From: Bacteroidales bacterium
GTDB taxonomy: Bacteria; Bacteroidota; Bacteroidia; Bacteroidales; NBLH01
Assembly (NCBI GenBank): GCA_016937695.1
Contig: JAFGWC010000022.1
Coordinates: 1-49,853, forward strand
Direction: 5' to 3'
DNA: 49,853 nt
Part shown: positions 17,997 to 28,900 of the stretch, piece after piece
Numbering within the stretch: the first letter of the stretch is position 1
Layout of the letters: each line of letters opens with the position of its first letter
Notes under the pieces: model-generated
Told to the model about the DNA's origin: nothing
The model's input: the letters and a program-made list of their open reading frames with translations, nothing else
Database searches by the model: none
Program-made: the position numbers and the translations under genes

Positions 17997-19214
17997 TTAA
18001 TTTACAAAATTTATAATTTTTAATTTAGCCTTTAAGTTTTTAATTTTCACATCTTTATAGTAAAATTTTATTATGTCTTCAAAATTATATCCTTTTTTAG
18101 CCATATTCATAGCGCCTTCCTGACACATTCCAACTCCGTGTCCATATCCTTTTCCTTTTAAAATTAATTTGTCTTTATCCGGAATAATTGAGAAAAAAGT
18201 AGATCGTAAATTTAAACCAAATCTAATTGTGGAAAGTTTAATTTCATGATTATTAAAACTATAATTTTTCAATCTTTTTTCCTGATTAAAATATAAAGAA
18301 TCAGAAATAATAGTATCAGAGATTTCTACGGAGTTTTTTCTTAAAAAATCTTTCCAATCCTTAACTGAAATTTCTTTTGTCCATGTTGCTTGTCTTTGAT
18401 TAGTGCAAAAAGAATCAGTTACAGAACGAAGATAAGGCACTTCCGAAATCCAAACATCTTCTGAATTGTTAGTTTGCCCACCGCAATTTGCACTAAACAC
18501 TGCAGAAATTAATTCGTCATTTTTATCAACAATTACTAAATCTTTTGTTTCCTTAACAGCACTTATAATTTTTTCATTTGAAGTGCTTTTTCCTTTATAT
18601 GCCTGACAATGAACACCATCGCAAAGGTTAAATCCATCATTTTTATGTTTATCAGAATTTTTTATTGCATAAGTACGACAAATAACAGCTTGATTTTTAT
18701 AATATTCAAATTCTGCTTTTGAGCCACTTTCTGCTTCAACTACTCCTGCAATATAGTTTGGCATTTCTACTTTATTAATAAGTTGTAAATTTCCTTTTTT
18801 TGAAAATACATATATGTCATTATCGTATTTTCGAGTTTTTTGTTCAGGATTTATTAATTTAACATTCAAAATATGGTTTCTATTTTTTTTTGCAACAAAT
18901 AATTTTCTAAAAAAGCCGTATTTTTTACCAATAATCTTTATTGAATTATGCAAGCCAAAGTCTTTGTTCATGTTGCTTAGGCTTATGCCATTTTTTGTTG
19001 TATTTAAAATTAAAGAACGTTCTTTTTTTAAAGAATATATTCTTTTATTGTCTGATTTTACAATGTATTTTCCGGCATTCGATTCAATAAATACTTTTTT
19101 AACTGTTTTATCATTAAAAATACCAATATCAATAGTTTGCGAATTACTGATATTTATAAATTGAAAACTAATTATTATTAAAATATATTTAAGATTATTT
19201 TTATTTCGTAACAT
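17997..19214 (-). CDS. SpoIID/LytB domain protein, secreted
   Basis: A 405-residue exported protein with a signal peptide (about residues 8-26, ending NISNSQ). After a beta-rich lead (about 27-140) it has the SpoIID core: MPNYIAGVVEAESGSKAEFEY-type opening, the KNQAVICRTYAIKN segment, CDGVHCQAYKG, SANCGGQTNNSEDVW, and the signature GYGHGVGMCQEGAMNMAKKG near the C-terminus. In Bacillus SpoIID is a lytic transglycosylase that trims stripped peptidoglycan, and LytB modifies an amidase; Gram-negative relatives presumably act on peptidoglycan too. Sporulation is not implied. It lies 181 bp after lpxB on the same strand; repeat copy B occupies the gap. Confidence 0.88.
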   Translation of the reverse strand: MLRNKNNLKYILIIISFQFINISNSQTIDIGIFNDKTVKKVFIESNAGKYIVKSDNKRIYSLKKERSLILNTTKNGISLSNMNKDFGLHNSIKIIGKKYGFFRKLFVAKKNRNHILNVKLINPEQKTRKYDNDIYVFSKKGNLQLINKVEMPNYIAGVVEAESGSKAEFEYYKNQAVICRTYAIKNSDKHKNDGFNLCDGVHCQAYKGKSTSNEKIISAVKETKDLVIVDKNDELISAVFSANCGGQTNNSEDVWISEVPYLRSVTDSFCTNQRQATWTKEISVKDWKDFLRKNSVEISDTIISDSLYFNQEKRLKNYSFNNHEIKLSTIRFGLNLRSTFFSIIPDKDKLILKGKGYGHGVGMCQEGAMNMAKKGYNFEDIIKFYYKDVKIKNLKAKLKIINFVN

Positions 19215-19282
19215 GCTGATTATGAATTTATTATATGATTTATTCGTTATATTTTAGATTTTCTGTAATATTTAAAATTTCT

Positions 19283-19372
19283 GTATTGCTTGTTTTTTGT
19301 AAGTAATTAGTATATTGGTAATTAATGTAAAACAAATAATATTTAGTAATCTCATCTATTTTTTTACCAAAG
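19283..19372. repeat. Intergenic repeat copy B (uninterrupted form)
   Basis: About 90 bases matching the ends of 11775-11937, in the same orientation, without the inverted-repeat insert and with a 6-base T run. It lies between lpxB and the SpoIID gene. Two copies in intergenic positions suggest a small dispersed non-coding element. Confidence 0.55.
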
Positions 19373-19395
19373 CCTTCTATTTTATTCGAATATAT

Positions 19396-20511
19396 TTATT
19401 GCAAATCAGCATAAATAATTTCTGCTGTTCTTTTAGATGCACCTTTTTCACCTAGTTTGTTCTTTAATTCCAAATAGTTTGTTAAAATATTATTTTTATA
19501 GATTTTATTAAATAAAATTAAGTCTAATTCTGTTTTTATGTTTTCAGAAATATTGTTTTGCAGCAATTCTTTCACAACTTCTTTTTGCATTACAATGTTT
19601 ACTAACGAAAAAAATCTCATTTTAATAAAATGCTTTCCAATAGAATATGTTAGGCTATTCATTTTATATACAACAACTTGAGGAATATTAAACAAAGCAG
19701 TTTCTAAAGTAGCTGTTCCGGAAGTAACAATTGCAGCTGTAGAATGTTTTAACAAATCATAAGTCTGATTAAAAATAAGTTTAACATCAAAACCATTTGT
19801 AAGTTGCTGATAATCTTTTACTTCAAAGCTTGGAGCTCCAGCTAAAATAAACTGATAATTAGGATAAAACTTAATTATTTCTAACATTTCGGGGAGAATA
19901 AGATTTATTTCTTGTTTTCTGCTGCCAGCAAGTAATGCAATTATTGGTTTTTCCAGTAAATTATTTTTCGATTTAAATGTCTGTAAATCTGTAAGCAACA
20001 CTTTTTTTTCTTCTAATTCATCAACAAGTGGATTTCCAACATATTCAACATCATAATTATAGCTTTTGTAAAAATCTTTTTCAAAAGGAAAAATTACAAA
20101 CATTTTATCTATAAATTTTTTAATTTTCCAAGCTCTTGATTTTTTCCAAGCCCATATTTTTGGTGAAATGTAATAATAGGTTTTTATATTATTGTTTTTA
20201 GCAAATTCTGCCATTCTTAAATTAAAACCCGGATAATCGACAAGTATCAGAATATCAGGATTATAATCTAATAAATCTGTTTTGCAAAGTTTAAAGTTTT
20301 TTCTGATTTCGCCTAAATTCATCAAAACTTCATAAAAACCCATAAAAGCAAGTTCTTTATAGTGTTTTACTATTTTTCCGCCCTGATTTTGCATTAAATC
20401 TCCTCCCCAAACTCTGAAATTTGCATTTTTGTCAAGCTTGTTAAGTTCTTTCATTAAGTTTGACGCATGCAAATCACCTGATGCTTCACCTGCAATTATG
20501 TAATATTTCAT
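19396..20511 (-). CDS. lpxB: Lipid-A-disaccharide synthase
   Basis: A 371-residue GT19 glycosyltransferase that joins UDP-2,3-diacylglucosamine and lipid X to form the lipid A disaccharide on the inner face of the cytoplasmic membrane. Recognisable regions are the N-terminal [85 protein letters not shown] and the donor-site [11 protein letters not shown] followed by PQVVVYKM. Length is usual. It follows surE and a small membrane protein on the same strand; the surE-lpxB neighbourhood is familiar in Bacteroidota. It shows the organism makes lipid A. Confidence 0.96.
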   Translation of the reverse strand: MKYYIIAGEASGDLHASNLMKELNKLDKNANFRVWGGDLMQNQGGKIVKHYKELAFMGFYEVLMNLGEIRKNFKLCKTDLLDYNPDILILVDYPGFNLRMAEFAKNNNIKTYYYISPKIWAWKKSRAWKIKKFIDKMFVIFPFEKDFYKSYNYDVEYVGNPLVDELEEKKVLLTDLQTFKSKNNLLEKPIIALLAGSRKQEINLILPEMLEIIKFYPNYQFILAGAPSFEVKDYQQLTNGFDVKLIFNQTYDLLKHSTAAIVTSGTATLETALFNIPQVVVYKMNSLTYSIGKHFIKMRFFSLVNIVMQKEVVKELLQNNISENIKTELDLILFNKIYKNNILTNYLELKNKLGEKGASKRTAEIIYADLQ

Positions 20512-20626
20512 GTGTTTATTATAAATTGAATTTTTAAAAAGCCAGAAAGTTTAATTCAGCCTATTTCTTTTGCTGATTTTGTTTATTGTAATATATTGAT
20601 ATACAATAATATATTAGAAAAATAAA

Positions 20627-20932
20627 CTATATAAAATATTTTAATATCAGAATTATTATTGCATAAATAAAAGTTGCACCAATAACGCCTCTTGCAGAAA
20701 GCATTCTGTTTGTCCAGATAAAAATAAAGAATAATAATAGGTTTGGAACAACGCAAACACTTATCAGTTCAGAATAAATATTAACTCCTATAATTTGATT
20801 AATAAAGATTTTAAAAGAATCAGGATTTTTTACCAGAAAAAAAACAAAAATTGTAATAACAGGTAAAATTAAGCCTGTTATTAGCCCAATTTTTTCCTTG
20901 TTGTATTTTAATAATGGCTGTTTGTTTATCAT
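20627..20932 (-). CDS. Small three-helix membrane protein
   Basis: A 101-residue hypothetical protein with a hydrophilic start (MINKQPLLKYNKEKIG) and three predicted membrane helices: about 16-35, 54-74 and 80-100. The segment between helices 2 and 3 (WTNRMLSARGV) is short and basic, so probably cytosolic. I do not recognise the family. It sits between surE (44 bp) and lpxB (115 bp) on the same strand, so a co-transcribed envelope role is plausible, but function is unknown. Confidence 0.7.
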   Translation of the reverse strand: MINKQPLLKYNKEKIGLITGLILPVITIFVFFLVKNPDSFKIFINQIIGVNIYSELISVCVVPNLLLFFIFIWTNRMLSARGVIGATFIYAIIILILKYFI

Positions 20933-20976
20933 CGTCTGTGTATGTTTTAGTTAATTTTTTATAAACTAATTTGCGA

Positions 20977-21753
20977 TTAAAAATTCCATTTATTTAATTC
21001 ATCTAATACTTTGTATGACGTTAAATCTACTTCAATCGGGACAATAGAAACATAATTATTTTCAAGTGCCCATTCATCGGTATCTTTAGATTCAGGTTCG
21101 AAATTTGAAAACTTACCTGTAAGCCAAAAATATTCTTTATTATTCGGATTAATTCTGTGATTAAATTCTTCAACCCATTTTCCTTTTGTTTGGCGGCAAA
21201 CTTTAATTCCATTTATTTGATTTTCATGGATATTAGGAATATTTACATTTAAACAAGTTCTTTTTGGAATACCGTTTTCAAAAACTTTTTCAATAATTTT
21301 TTCAGCAAATATAATCGAAGCAGTAAAATCGGCTTCAGGCGAATGGTCTAATAATGAAAAACCAACAGAAGGAATATCGTTTAAGCTTCCTTCTCTTGCA
21401 GCGCCTATTGTTCCTGAATAAATTGCGCTAACAGAAGCATTCGAACCATGATTAATTCCTGAAATAATCAAATCTGGTTTTTCATCTAAAACATGATGTA
21501 ATGCAATTTTTACGCTATCAACAGGAGTTCCACTGCAACTGTATTGTAAAGTATTATTATTTGAAGTAATTTTTTTTAAATAAATAGGTTCATTTAAACT
21601 TACAGAGTGCGACATTCCGGATTGCCCTTTTTCAGGTGCAACAACTACAACTCTTCCAAATTTTTCTGCAATTTTTATTAATTCTTTTATCCCTTTAGCA
21701 TCAATTCCGTCATCATTTGTTACTAAAATCAGCCTTTTTTCTTTATCTTTCAT
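20977..21753 (-). CDS. surE: 5'/3'-nucleotidase SurE
   Basis: A 258-residue SurE. The metal-binding start RLILVTNDDGIDAKGI, the SGTPVDSVKIALHH region, DLIISGINHGSNA, and YSGTIGAAREG are diagnostic. SurE dephosphorylates nucleoside 5'- and 3'-monophosphates with a divalent metal. I place the start at the ATG 21753 (MKDKEKRL). A TTG seven codons upstream (21774) lies inside the promoter -7 box at 21772-21779, so cannot be the start if that promoter is real. It is first in a likely surE-small membrane protein-lpxB unit. Confidence 0.95.
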   Translation of the reverse strand: MKDKEKRLILVTNDDGIDAKGIKELIKIAEKFGRVVVVAPEKGQSGMSHSVSLNEPIYLKKITSNNNTLQYSCSGTPVDSVKIALHHVLDEKPDLIISGINHGSNASVSAIYSGTIGAAREGSLNDIPSVGFSLLDHSPEADFTASIIFAEKIIEKVFENGIPKRTCLNVNIPNIHENQINGIKVCRQTKGKWVEEFNHRINPNNKEYFWLTGKFSNFEPESKDTDEWALENNYVSIVPIEVDLTSYKVLDELNKWNF

Positions 21754-21771
21754 ATTAAATATTTTAATCTG

Positions 21772-21802
21772 CAAATATATTGAAAGTATTATTCAGTTGC
21801 AA
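21772..21802 (-). promoter_or_regulatory. Promoter of the surE unit
   Basis: On the minus strand, TTG (21802-21800), a 20-base spacer and TATATTTG (21779-21772) fit the Bacteroidota promoter. The transcript would start near 21765, about 12 bases before the ATG at 21753, and this fixes the surE start. Confidence 0.65.
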
Positions 21803-21928
21803 TTGAAACTTATTTATTAAGCTTATTTCACTTATAAAGAATTATTCAGCATACGATATAAATCATTTTTCTTAAATTTTATCATCAATTGACAAAATAA
21901 ATATAGATCAATTTTAATTTTTAAAAAG

Positions 21929-22537
21929 CTAAATTACTGATTCCCAGATATATTTGCTTGCTAATGTTTTATACGGATGCCATTTTTCGGCTATTTCTAC
22001 AAGCTTATTTCTTAATTCTTTTTTTTCTAAATCAATATTATACCAAGCTTTCATTTTTGTTTGAATGCCTAAATCATCAACAGGAAAAATATTTAGTCTG
22101 TCCATCGGAAACATTAATATCATCTGCACAGTCCATTTGCCAATTCCAACAATTTGGCTTAAGTAACTGATAATTTCATCATCTGTTTTCTTATTTAAAT
22201 ATTCGAATGAAATATCATTATCTAATGAAAATTGAGCAACATTATTGATGTATTTTATTTTTTGTCGCGACAAGCCAATAGCGCGTAAATCTTCATCTTC
22301 TGTTAATAAAATTTGTTTGGCATTTGGGTATTGATCATGAAATAGCAAGGTTAATCGTCGCCATATAATTTGCGCAACTTTTACCGATAATTGTTGCGAT
22401 ACAATTGAGTTTAAAAGTGAATAATAGACATCAATGTCTGGTGACGGCTTAATTTCTTTTTCTACCGTTTCAATAGCTTTTGCTAAAATTAAATCTTTTT
22501 TAGCTAATTCTTTTGTTATTTCCTGATATGATTTCAT
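21929..22537 (-). CDS. HhH-GPD DNA glycosylase, AlkA/3-methyladenine type
   Basis: A 202-residue base-excision repair enzyme of the helix-hairpin-helix GPD superfamily. It shows the LLNSIVSQQLSVKVAQIIWRR segment in outline (NSIVSQQLS), the hairpin LSQIVGIGKWTVQMI (126-140) and the FPVDDLGI motif, where D155 should be the catalytic aspartate. There is no iron-sulfur cysteine loop, which excludes MutY/endonuclease III. It is shorter than E. coli AlkA and lacks its N-terminal domain, like many DNA-3-methyladenine glycosylase 2 family proteins. It likely removes alkylated purines. Upstream, a -7 box is present; it is probably a single-gene unit. Confidence 0.88.
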   Translation of the reverse strand: MKSYQEITKELAKKDLILAKAIETVEKEIKPSPDIDVYYSLLNSIVSQQLSVKVAQIIWRRLTLLFHDQYPNAKQILLTEDEDLRAIGLSRQKIKYINNVAQFSLDNDISFEYLNKKTDDEIISYLSQIVGIGKWTVQMILMFPMDRLNIFPVDDLGIQTKMKAWYNIDLEKKELRNKLVEIAEKWHPYKTLASKYIWESVI

Positions 22538-22594
22538 TTACATATTTCAAGTAAAAAGCTCTTTATTTCATTAATTGCATTGTTTATTGCAAAA

Positions 22595-22602
22595 CAAATA
22601 TA
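22595..22602 (-). promoter_or_regulatory. -7 box of the DNA glycosylase gene
   Basis: TATATTTG on the minus strand, 57 bases before the ATG at 22537. No TTG element lies at the right distance upstream. Confidence 0.45.
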
Positions 22603-22692
22603 AATATTTTTCGTACTTAAAAATTAATATTTTTCAATACATTAATAAGTGCAAAAAAGCTACATTTAAATATATTAGAAAATTTATAGTTA

Positions 22693-22780
22693 TAACTTTA
22701 AGGGGATTTACATTTTTTAATAAAAGGATTATTCAATTTTTTAAAAGTCTGTAAATGTTTTTTTTACAGACTTTTTTTTT
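22693..22780 (+). ncRNA. Possible short transcript ending at an orphan terminator
   Basis: In the 375-bp spacer between two divergent genes, a good terminator (22743-22780) has no coding gene ahead of it on the plus strand. A weak -7-like box TAACTTTA (22693-22700) would start a transcript of roughly 70-75 bases. No start codon with a meaningful frame lies inside. The promoter is poor, so a small RNA is only a possibility; the coordinates run from the box to the terminator. Confidence 0.3.
22743..22780 (+). terminator. Orphan intrinsic terminator
   Basis: A 13-bp perfect stem AAAAGTCTGTAAA / TTTACAGACTTTT (22743-22755 with 22763-22775), a 7-base loop and a continuous T run to 22780. The T run favours the plus strand, where no gene precedes it. 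Confidence 0.75.
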
Positions 22781-22912
22781 ATTAAAAATTAAATCATTTT
22801 ATGGATTTTTCAAATTTTTGTATCTTATTAAATGTATAAAAATAATTGATAAGAAATAAAAATGTATTAATTTTAGATAATAAATCAGAATTTTAATTAA
22901 AAAACCATAAAT

Positions 22913-25900
22913 ATGAAAAAAGCCTTATTTATTTTAAGCCTTATTTATTTGCATTTATTTAATGGATATTTTACATATAATGCTAATTCTCAGATACTTA
23001 ATGACGTGAAAAAAAATAAAACAGAGTGGGCAAAAGTTGATTCGCTAGATAAATTAGCATTACCGGAATCAGCATTGAAATTAGTTGAAGATATCTATAA
23101 AATTGCCAAAAAAGATAATAATCATGATCAAATTATAAAGGCATTTATTTATAGAATGAAATATATTAATGCTACAAAGGAAAATTCTTTCGAAAACTTA
23201 ATTCAAGATACAAAAGTTGAAATTTCTAATAGCGATTTTCCAAATAATGCAGTTTTGAATTCTATGCTTGCAGAAATGTATTGGATGTATTATACAAATA
23301 ATCGCTATAATTTTTATGAAAGAACCAATACTATTGATTATAATTCTGATGATATAAAAACTTGGACTTTAGATCAATTAATTGATAAAGTGATTAAACA
23401 TTATCTGATTTCATTATCTGAAAAAGAAAAACTTCAAAATACATTAACAAATTCTTATGATGAAATAATACAATTTGGAAGTAATTCTAGAGAATTAAGG
23501 CCAAGTTTATACGAGTTTTTAGCTTGGCGTGCTTTAGATTTTTTTAAAACTTCTGAATTAAGTCTTTCTAAACCAGCCGATTATTTTCAACTTAAAGAAG
23601 ATTTTTACTTTTCCGATGCTGAATCTTTTTCTAAAATTAAAATAAACACAAAAGATACACTTTCATTGCATTTTTATGCGATTTTAATTTATAAAGAAAT
23701 TCTAAATTTTAGATTAAACGATAAAAATTTACCTGCTCTTATAAATTCAGATTTAAGCAGAATAGAGTTTGTTAACAGGTTTTCTGTAAATGCAAATAAA
23801 GATACATTATACTTAAATTATCTTAGAAAGCTTCAATTTAAATACGCTGATAAAGAAGAATTTGCGGAAATTAGCTATTACATTGCAGATTACTACAATA
23901 AAAATTCAATAAAATATAATCCTGAAATTGAAAATACAAAAATATTTAAAAATTTTAAACAAATTGCATATAATTTATGTGAAAATGCTATCGATAAATT
24001 TCCAAAATCTTATGGCGCTTCAATGTGTATGAATCTGAAATACAATATTTTAAATGCAAATTTATCTTTTAAAACAGAAAAAGTTTTGTCGGTCGGACAA
24101 AATTTTTCTTCTTTAATTTCATATCGAAATATTGACACAGTATTTATAAAAGTAGGTAAAATTGATAGAGAATTATTATCAAAATTAAAAGATAAATATT
24201 ACGGAAAAGAACTTTACGATAAAATAAAATCATCAGTAAAAGCTATTAAATCTTATACTGAAATTTTACCTGAATCTAATGACTTTAATGCACATAAAAC
24301 AGAATTTGTTTTTGATAAACTAGATTTCGGAACATACATTATTTTTATTGCAAATAATGAAAAATTTGAATACGATAAAAATATTACAACTTATTCCGAA
24401 ATTAATATAAGTAATATCGCTTATTTTAAAAGAAAACTACAAAATGGTTCTTTCGAGTTTCATGTGATGGACAGAACAAAAGGAACACCATTAAATAATG
24501 TAACTGTAAAAGCGTATTATCAAAAATATAATTATACTTTACGAAAATACAGGAAAATTCTTAACGGAACCTACACTACAAACGAGCAAGGATATTTTAT
24601 TGTTGATGCTGTAAAAGGTCAGGATTCTAAATATTTAAGTTTTGAGTTTATTAACGGAGCAGATTATTATGATTCAGAGAGTTCAGCTTATCTTTATTTT
24701 TCTGAATATAATCCTCAAAAAAGCAAAAAAGTATTTTTATATACCGATAGAGCTATTTATCGTCCCGGACAAACAATTTATTTTAAAGGTATAATGATTA
24801 ATACCGATGGCGAAAATAATGAAATAGTTGCTAATCAGAAAGTTAATGTCATTTTATATGATGTTAACTATAAAAAAATTGCTGACCAAAACTACACAAC
24901 AAACGAATTTGGCTCTTTCAACGGCACTTTTTCAATTCCGCAAGGCTTGTTAAACGGTCAAATGCAGATTTATTGTAGTGGATATGGATATAAATATGTT
25001 TCGGTTGAAGAATATAAAAGACCTAAATTTGAAGTCGAAATTTTGCCTTTTGAAGGGAATTATCTTTTAAACGATACTGTAAGTATAAAAGGAAAAGCTA
25101 AAGCTTTTGCAGGCTCAATGATTAGCGACGCAAAAGTAAAATATCGAATTTCAAGAACACCAATCTGGCATGGTTGGTGGTATTATTCAATTCCTTCAAT
25201 AGAAATACAAATTGCTGATGGTGAGTTAATTACTGATGAAAAAGGCGAATATGAAATTGATTTTGTGGCTTTACCAGATTTATCTATAAATAAAAGCGAA
25301 CATGTGCTTTTTAATTATAAAATTGATATTGATGTTACCGATTTGAATGGCGAAACCCATTCTGTAAGTAAAAATATGCTTGTCGGATATACATCTTTAA
25401 AACTAAGTTTGGATATTCCTAATGATGTTAATAAAGATGATATTATTGATAAGTTTAAGATTAACACTTCAAATGTAAACGGCGAATTTATTACAGCAAA
25501 AGGAGAAATTAATGTTTATAAACTTCAAAAACTAAATTCAGCTTTAAGAGAAAGAATGTGGGAAAAACCTGATCAATATTTATACTCAAATCAAGAATGG
25601 GAAAAATTATTTGCCGGAAATGTTTTTGATGATGAAAATAATATCCAAAAACGAAAAATTGAAAAATTAGTTTTTAATTCAAAATTTGATACCGAAAAAT
25701 CAAAAGAAATAGAATTTTCGAAAATAAATAAATGGGAAAGTGGTTTATATTATGCTGAAACTAAATCTGTTGACGCTTTTGGAAATTCGGTAAGCTGGAA
25801 AAATTATTTTGTTGTTTTTTCTGAAAAAGATAAGCAAACTGCCGATAAAATAATAGACTATTTTATTCCATTAAAAACAAATGCCGAACCAGGAGAAAAT

Positions 25901-28900
25901 GCTGAATTTTTAATTGGAAGTGCAGAAAAAAACATAAAAGTATTGTACGAAATTGAGCATAAAAATAAAATTATTGAAAAAAAATGGTTACAATTAAATG
26001 ATAATCAGCATGTTATTGAAATTCCTGTAAAAGAAGAATATCGTGGAAATTTTGCAGTTCATTTTAATTATATTTTAAATAACAGATATTATAAACACAC
26101 AGAAACAATTATAGTTCCATATTCTAATAAAAGGCTAGATATAGTTTTCGAAACATTCAGAGATAAGCTGTATCCGGGACAAAATGAAGAATGGAAAATG
26201 AAAATTTCGGGTAAAAATGGCGAAAAAGTTGCTGCCGAATTTTTAACAACGCTTTACGACGCGTCTTTAGATATGTTTAAAGCAAATTATTGGGATTTTA
26301 ATATTTACAGAAGCTATTATTCTTCATTGGCTTGGAATTCTGATGCTTTTAATACTCTTGCATCGCAGCTTTACAGTATTAATTTTAATAAAAATTTTTA
26401 TTTTCCATACAGAGCTTTCGACCAATTTAATTGGTTTGGTTTTTCATATTACTATTACAACGATAGATATTTTAGTTTTGGTGGTGTTGAAACTGAAGAA
26501 GAAGCGCCAATGCTAGAGAAAGTAACTAGAAAAGAATCAAAAAAGAATGGAAATAAAAGAACTGCATTACCTGTTTCTGATATGAAAGCCAATGGCGATG
26601 AATTTGACGATAGTTTGCCTGGCGAGCCTACTGTTGAGGCAATTGAAGATAATGATAAAGAGTTACAAACAGGCGAAAATTTTGAAAACGTACATATACG
26701 TACAAATTTTAACGAAACTGCTTTCTTTTATCCTGAATTACAAACAAATAGCGAAGGCGAACTAATTGTGAAATTTACAATTCCAGAATCTTTAACAAAA
26801 TGGAAAATGATGGGTTTTGCGCATACTAAAGATTTAAAGTATGGATTTGTTAATAATCAGCTTGTTACACAAAAAGATTTGATGATTCTTCCAAACGAAC
26901 CACGTTTTTTCCGCCAAAGCGATAAAATTATTTTTCCTGCAAAATTAAGTAATTTAACTGATGAAAAAATGAATGGCGTTGTTCGGTTAGAATTATTCGA
27001 CGCAATTACAATGGAACCAATTGAAGGTATTTTTTCTAAAAAAGAAAGTGCTGAAAAAAGTTTTGATGTTGATGGAAAAAGAAATATTTTGATTGAGTGG
27101 GAACTTAATATTCCTGAAAATATTGGCGCTGTTACTTATAAAATTGTAGCTAAAGCTGATAAATTTTCTGATGGCGAACAAAAAGCAATTCCTGTATTAT
27201 CAAACAGAATGCTTGTTACAGAAAGCTTGCCATTGCCAATTCGCGGAAAACAAACAAAAGAGTTTGAATTAACCAAATTAGTAAAATCTAAAAAATCAGA
27301 AAGTTTAAAAAACTTTAAATTAACACTCGAATTTACTTCAAATCCTGCTTGGTACGCATTGCAAGCATTGCCTTACATTATGGAATATCCTTACGAATGT
27401 TCCGAACAAACTTTTTCTAGATTTTATGCAAACAGTATTGCTTCTCATGTTGTTAATTCATCTCCTAAAATAAAACGAGTTTTTGATAGTTGGAAAGACA
27501 CGCCTGATTCAAAAGCATTTCTTTCAAATCTTGAAAAAAATCAAGAACTTAAATCTGTACTTTTAGAAGAAACTCCTTGGGTGTTAGATGCTGTAGATGA
27601 ACAAGTTAGAAAAAAACGTATTGGTTTACTCTTCGATTTAAATACTATGGCAGACCAATTAAACCGAGCTAAAACGAAATTAGAAAAAGCACAAAAGTCT
27701 AACGGTGCTTGGCCTTGGTTTGATGGAATGCCTGAGAGCAGATATATAACACAATATATTGTCGAAGGTTTTGGGCATTTAGATCATTTAGGTATTGAAA
27801 ATATCAGAAAAGATGAAAAAATTTGGAAAATGATTACTGATGCTGTTAATTATTTGGATATCAGACTAAAAGAAGATTATGATTGGCTAAAAAAGAACTA
27901 TAAAAAAGATGAATTGGAAAAAAATCATTTAAGTAATATTGCAATTCATTATTTATATGGCAGAAGCTATTTTAAAGATATTCCTGTACCTGAAAAATCT
28001 CAAAATGCATTTGATTATTACAAAAATCAATCAGAAAAATATTGGACATCTCAGGATTTATATTCAAAAGGCCTAATTGCTTTATTTTTAAATAGATATA
28101 ATTCTTCAAAAGTTGCAGGAGATATTGTTAAATCACTAAAAGAATATTCTCTTGATAATGAAGAACTTGGAATGTATTGGAAAAATAATGTTGCCGGATA
28201 TTATTGGTATACAGCACCAATCGAAACTCAAGCTTTAATGATAGAAGTTTTTGACGAAGTAGCTCAAAATCAAGTAGATGTAGAAGCTTTAAAAGTTTGG
28301 CTCCTAAAACAAAAGCAAACTCAGGATTGGAAAACTACAAAAGCAACTACCGAAGCTGTTTACGCTTTACTTTTAAAAGGAGTAAAATTGCTCGATAGCG
28401 ATAAAATGGTTAATATCCAACTTGGCGATTTAAAAATTGAACCTGATAAAATGGATGGCGTTCAAATTGAAGCCGGAACCGGATATTTTAAAACTTCATG
28501 GAGTGGTTCAGATATAAAACCTGAAATGGGAAAAGTTAAAGTTAAAAAAGAAGATGAAGGAGTTGCTTGGGGAAGTTTATATTGGCAATATTTTGAAGAT
28601 TTAGATAAAATTACAATTCATGAAACTCCTCTTAAACTTGATAAAAAATTATTTGTAGAAAGAATTACTGAAAGAGGAAAAATTATAGAACCGATTTCTA
28701 AAAAAACAAACTTTATTCTTGGCGATAAAGTTATTGTTAGAATTGAACTTAGAGTTGACAGAGATATGGAATATGTTCACATGAAAGACATGAGAGCATC
28801 CGGTTTTGAGCCAATTAATGTTTTTTCTACATATAAATATCAAGGTGGTTTAGGATATTACGAATCAACAAAAGATGCGGCAACAAACTTTTTTATGGCG

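Noticed and set aside
17997-19214. Sporulation role from the SpoIID match.
   Set aside because: lpxB and other genes show a Gram-negative envelope; SpoIID-like proteins are common in non-sporulating Bacteroidota.
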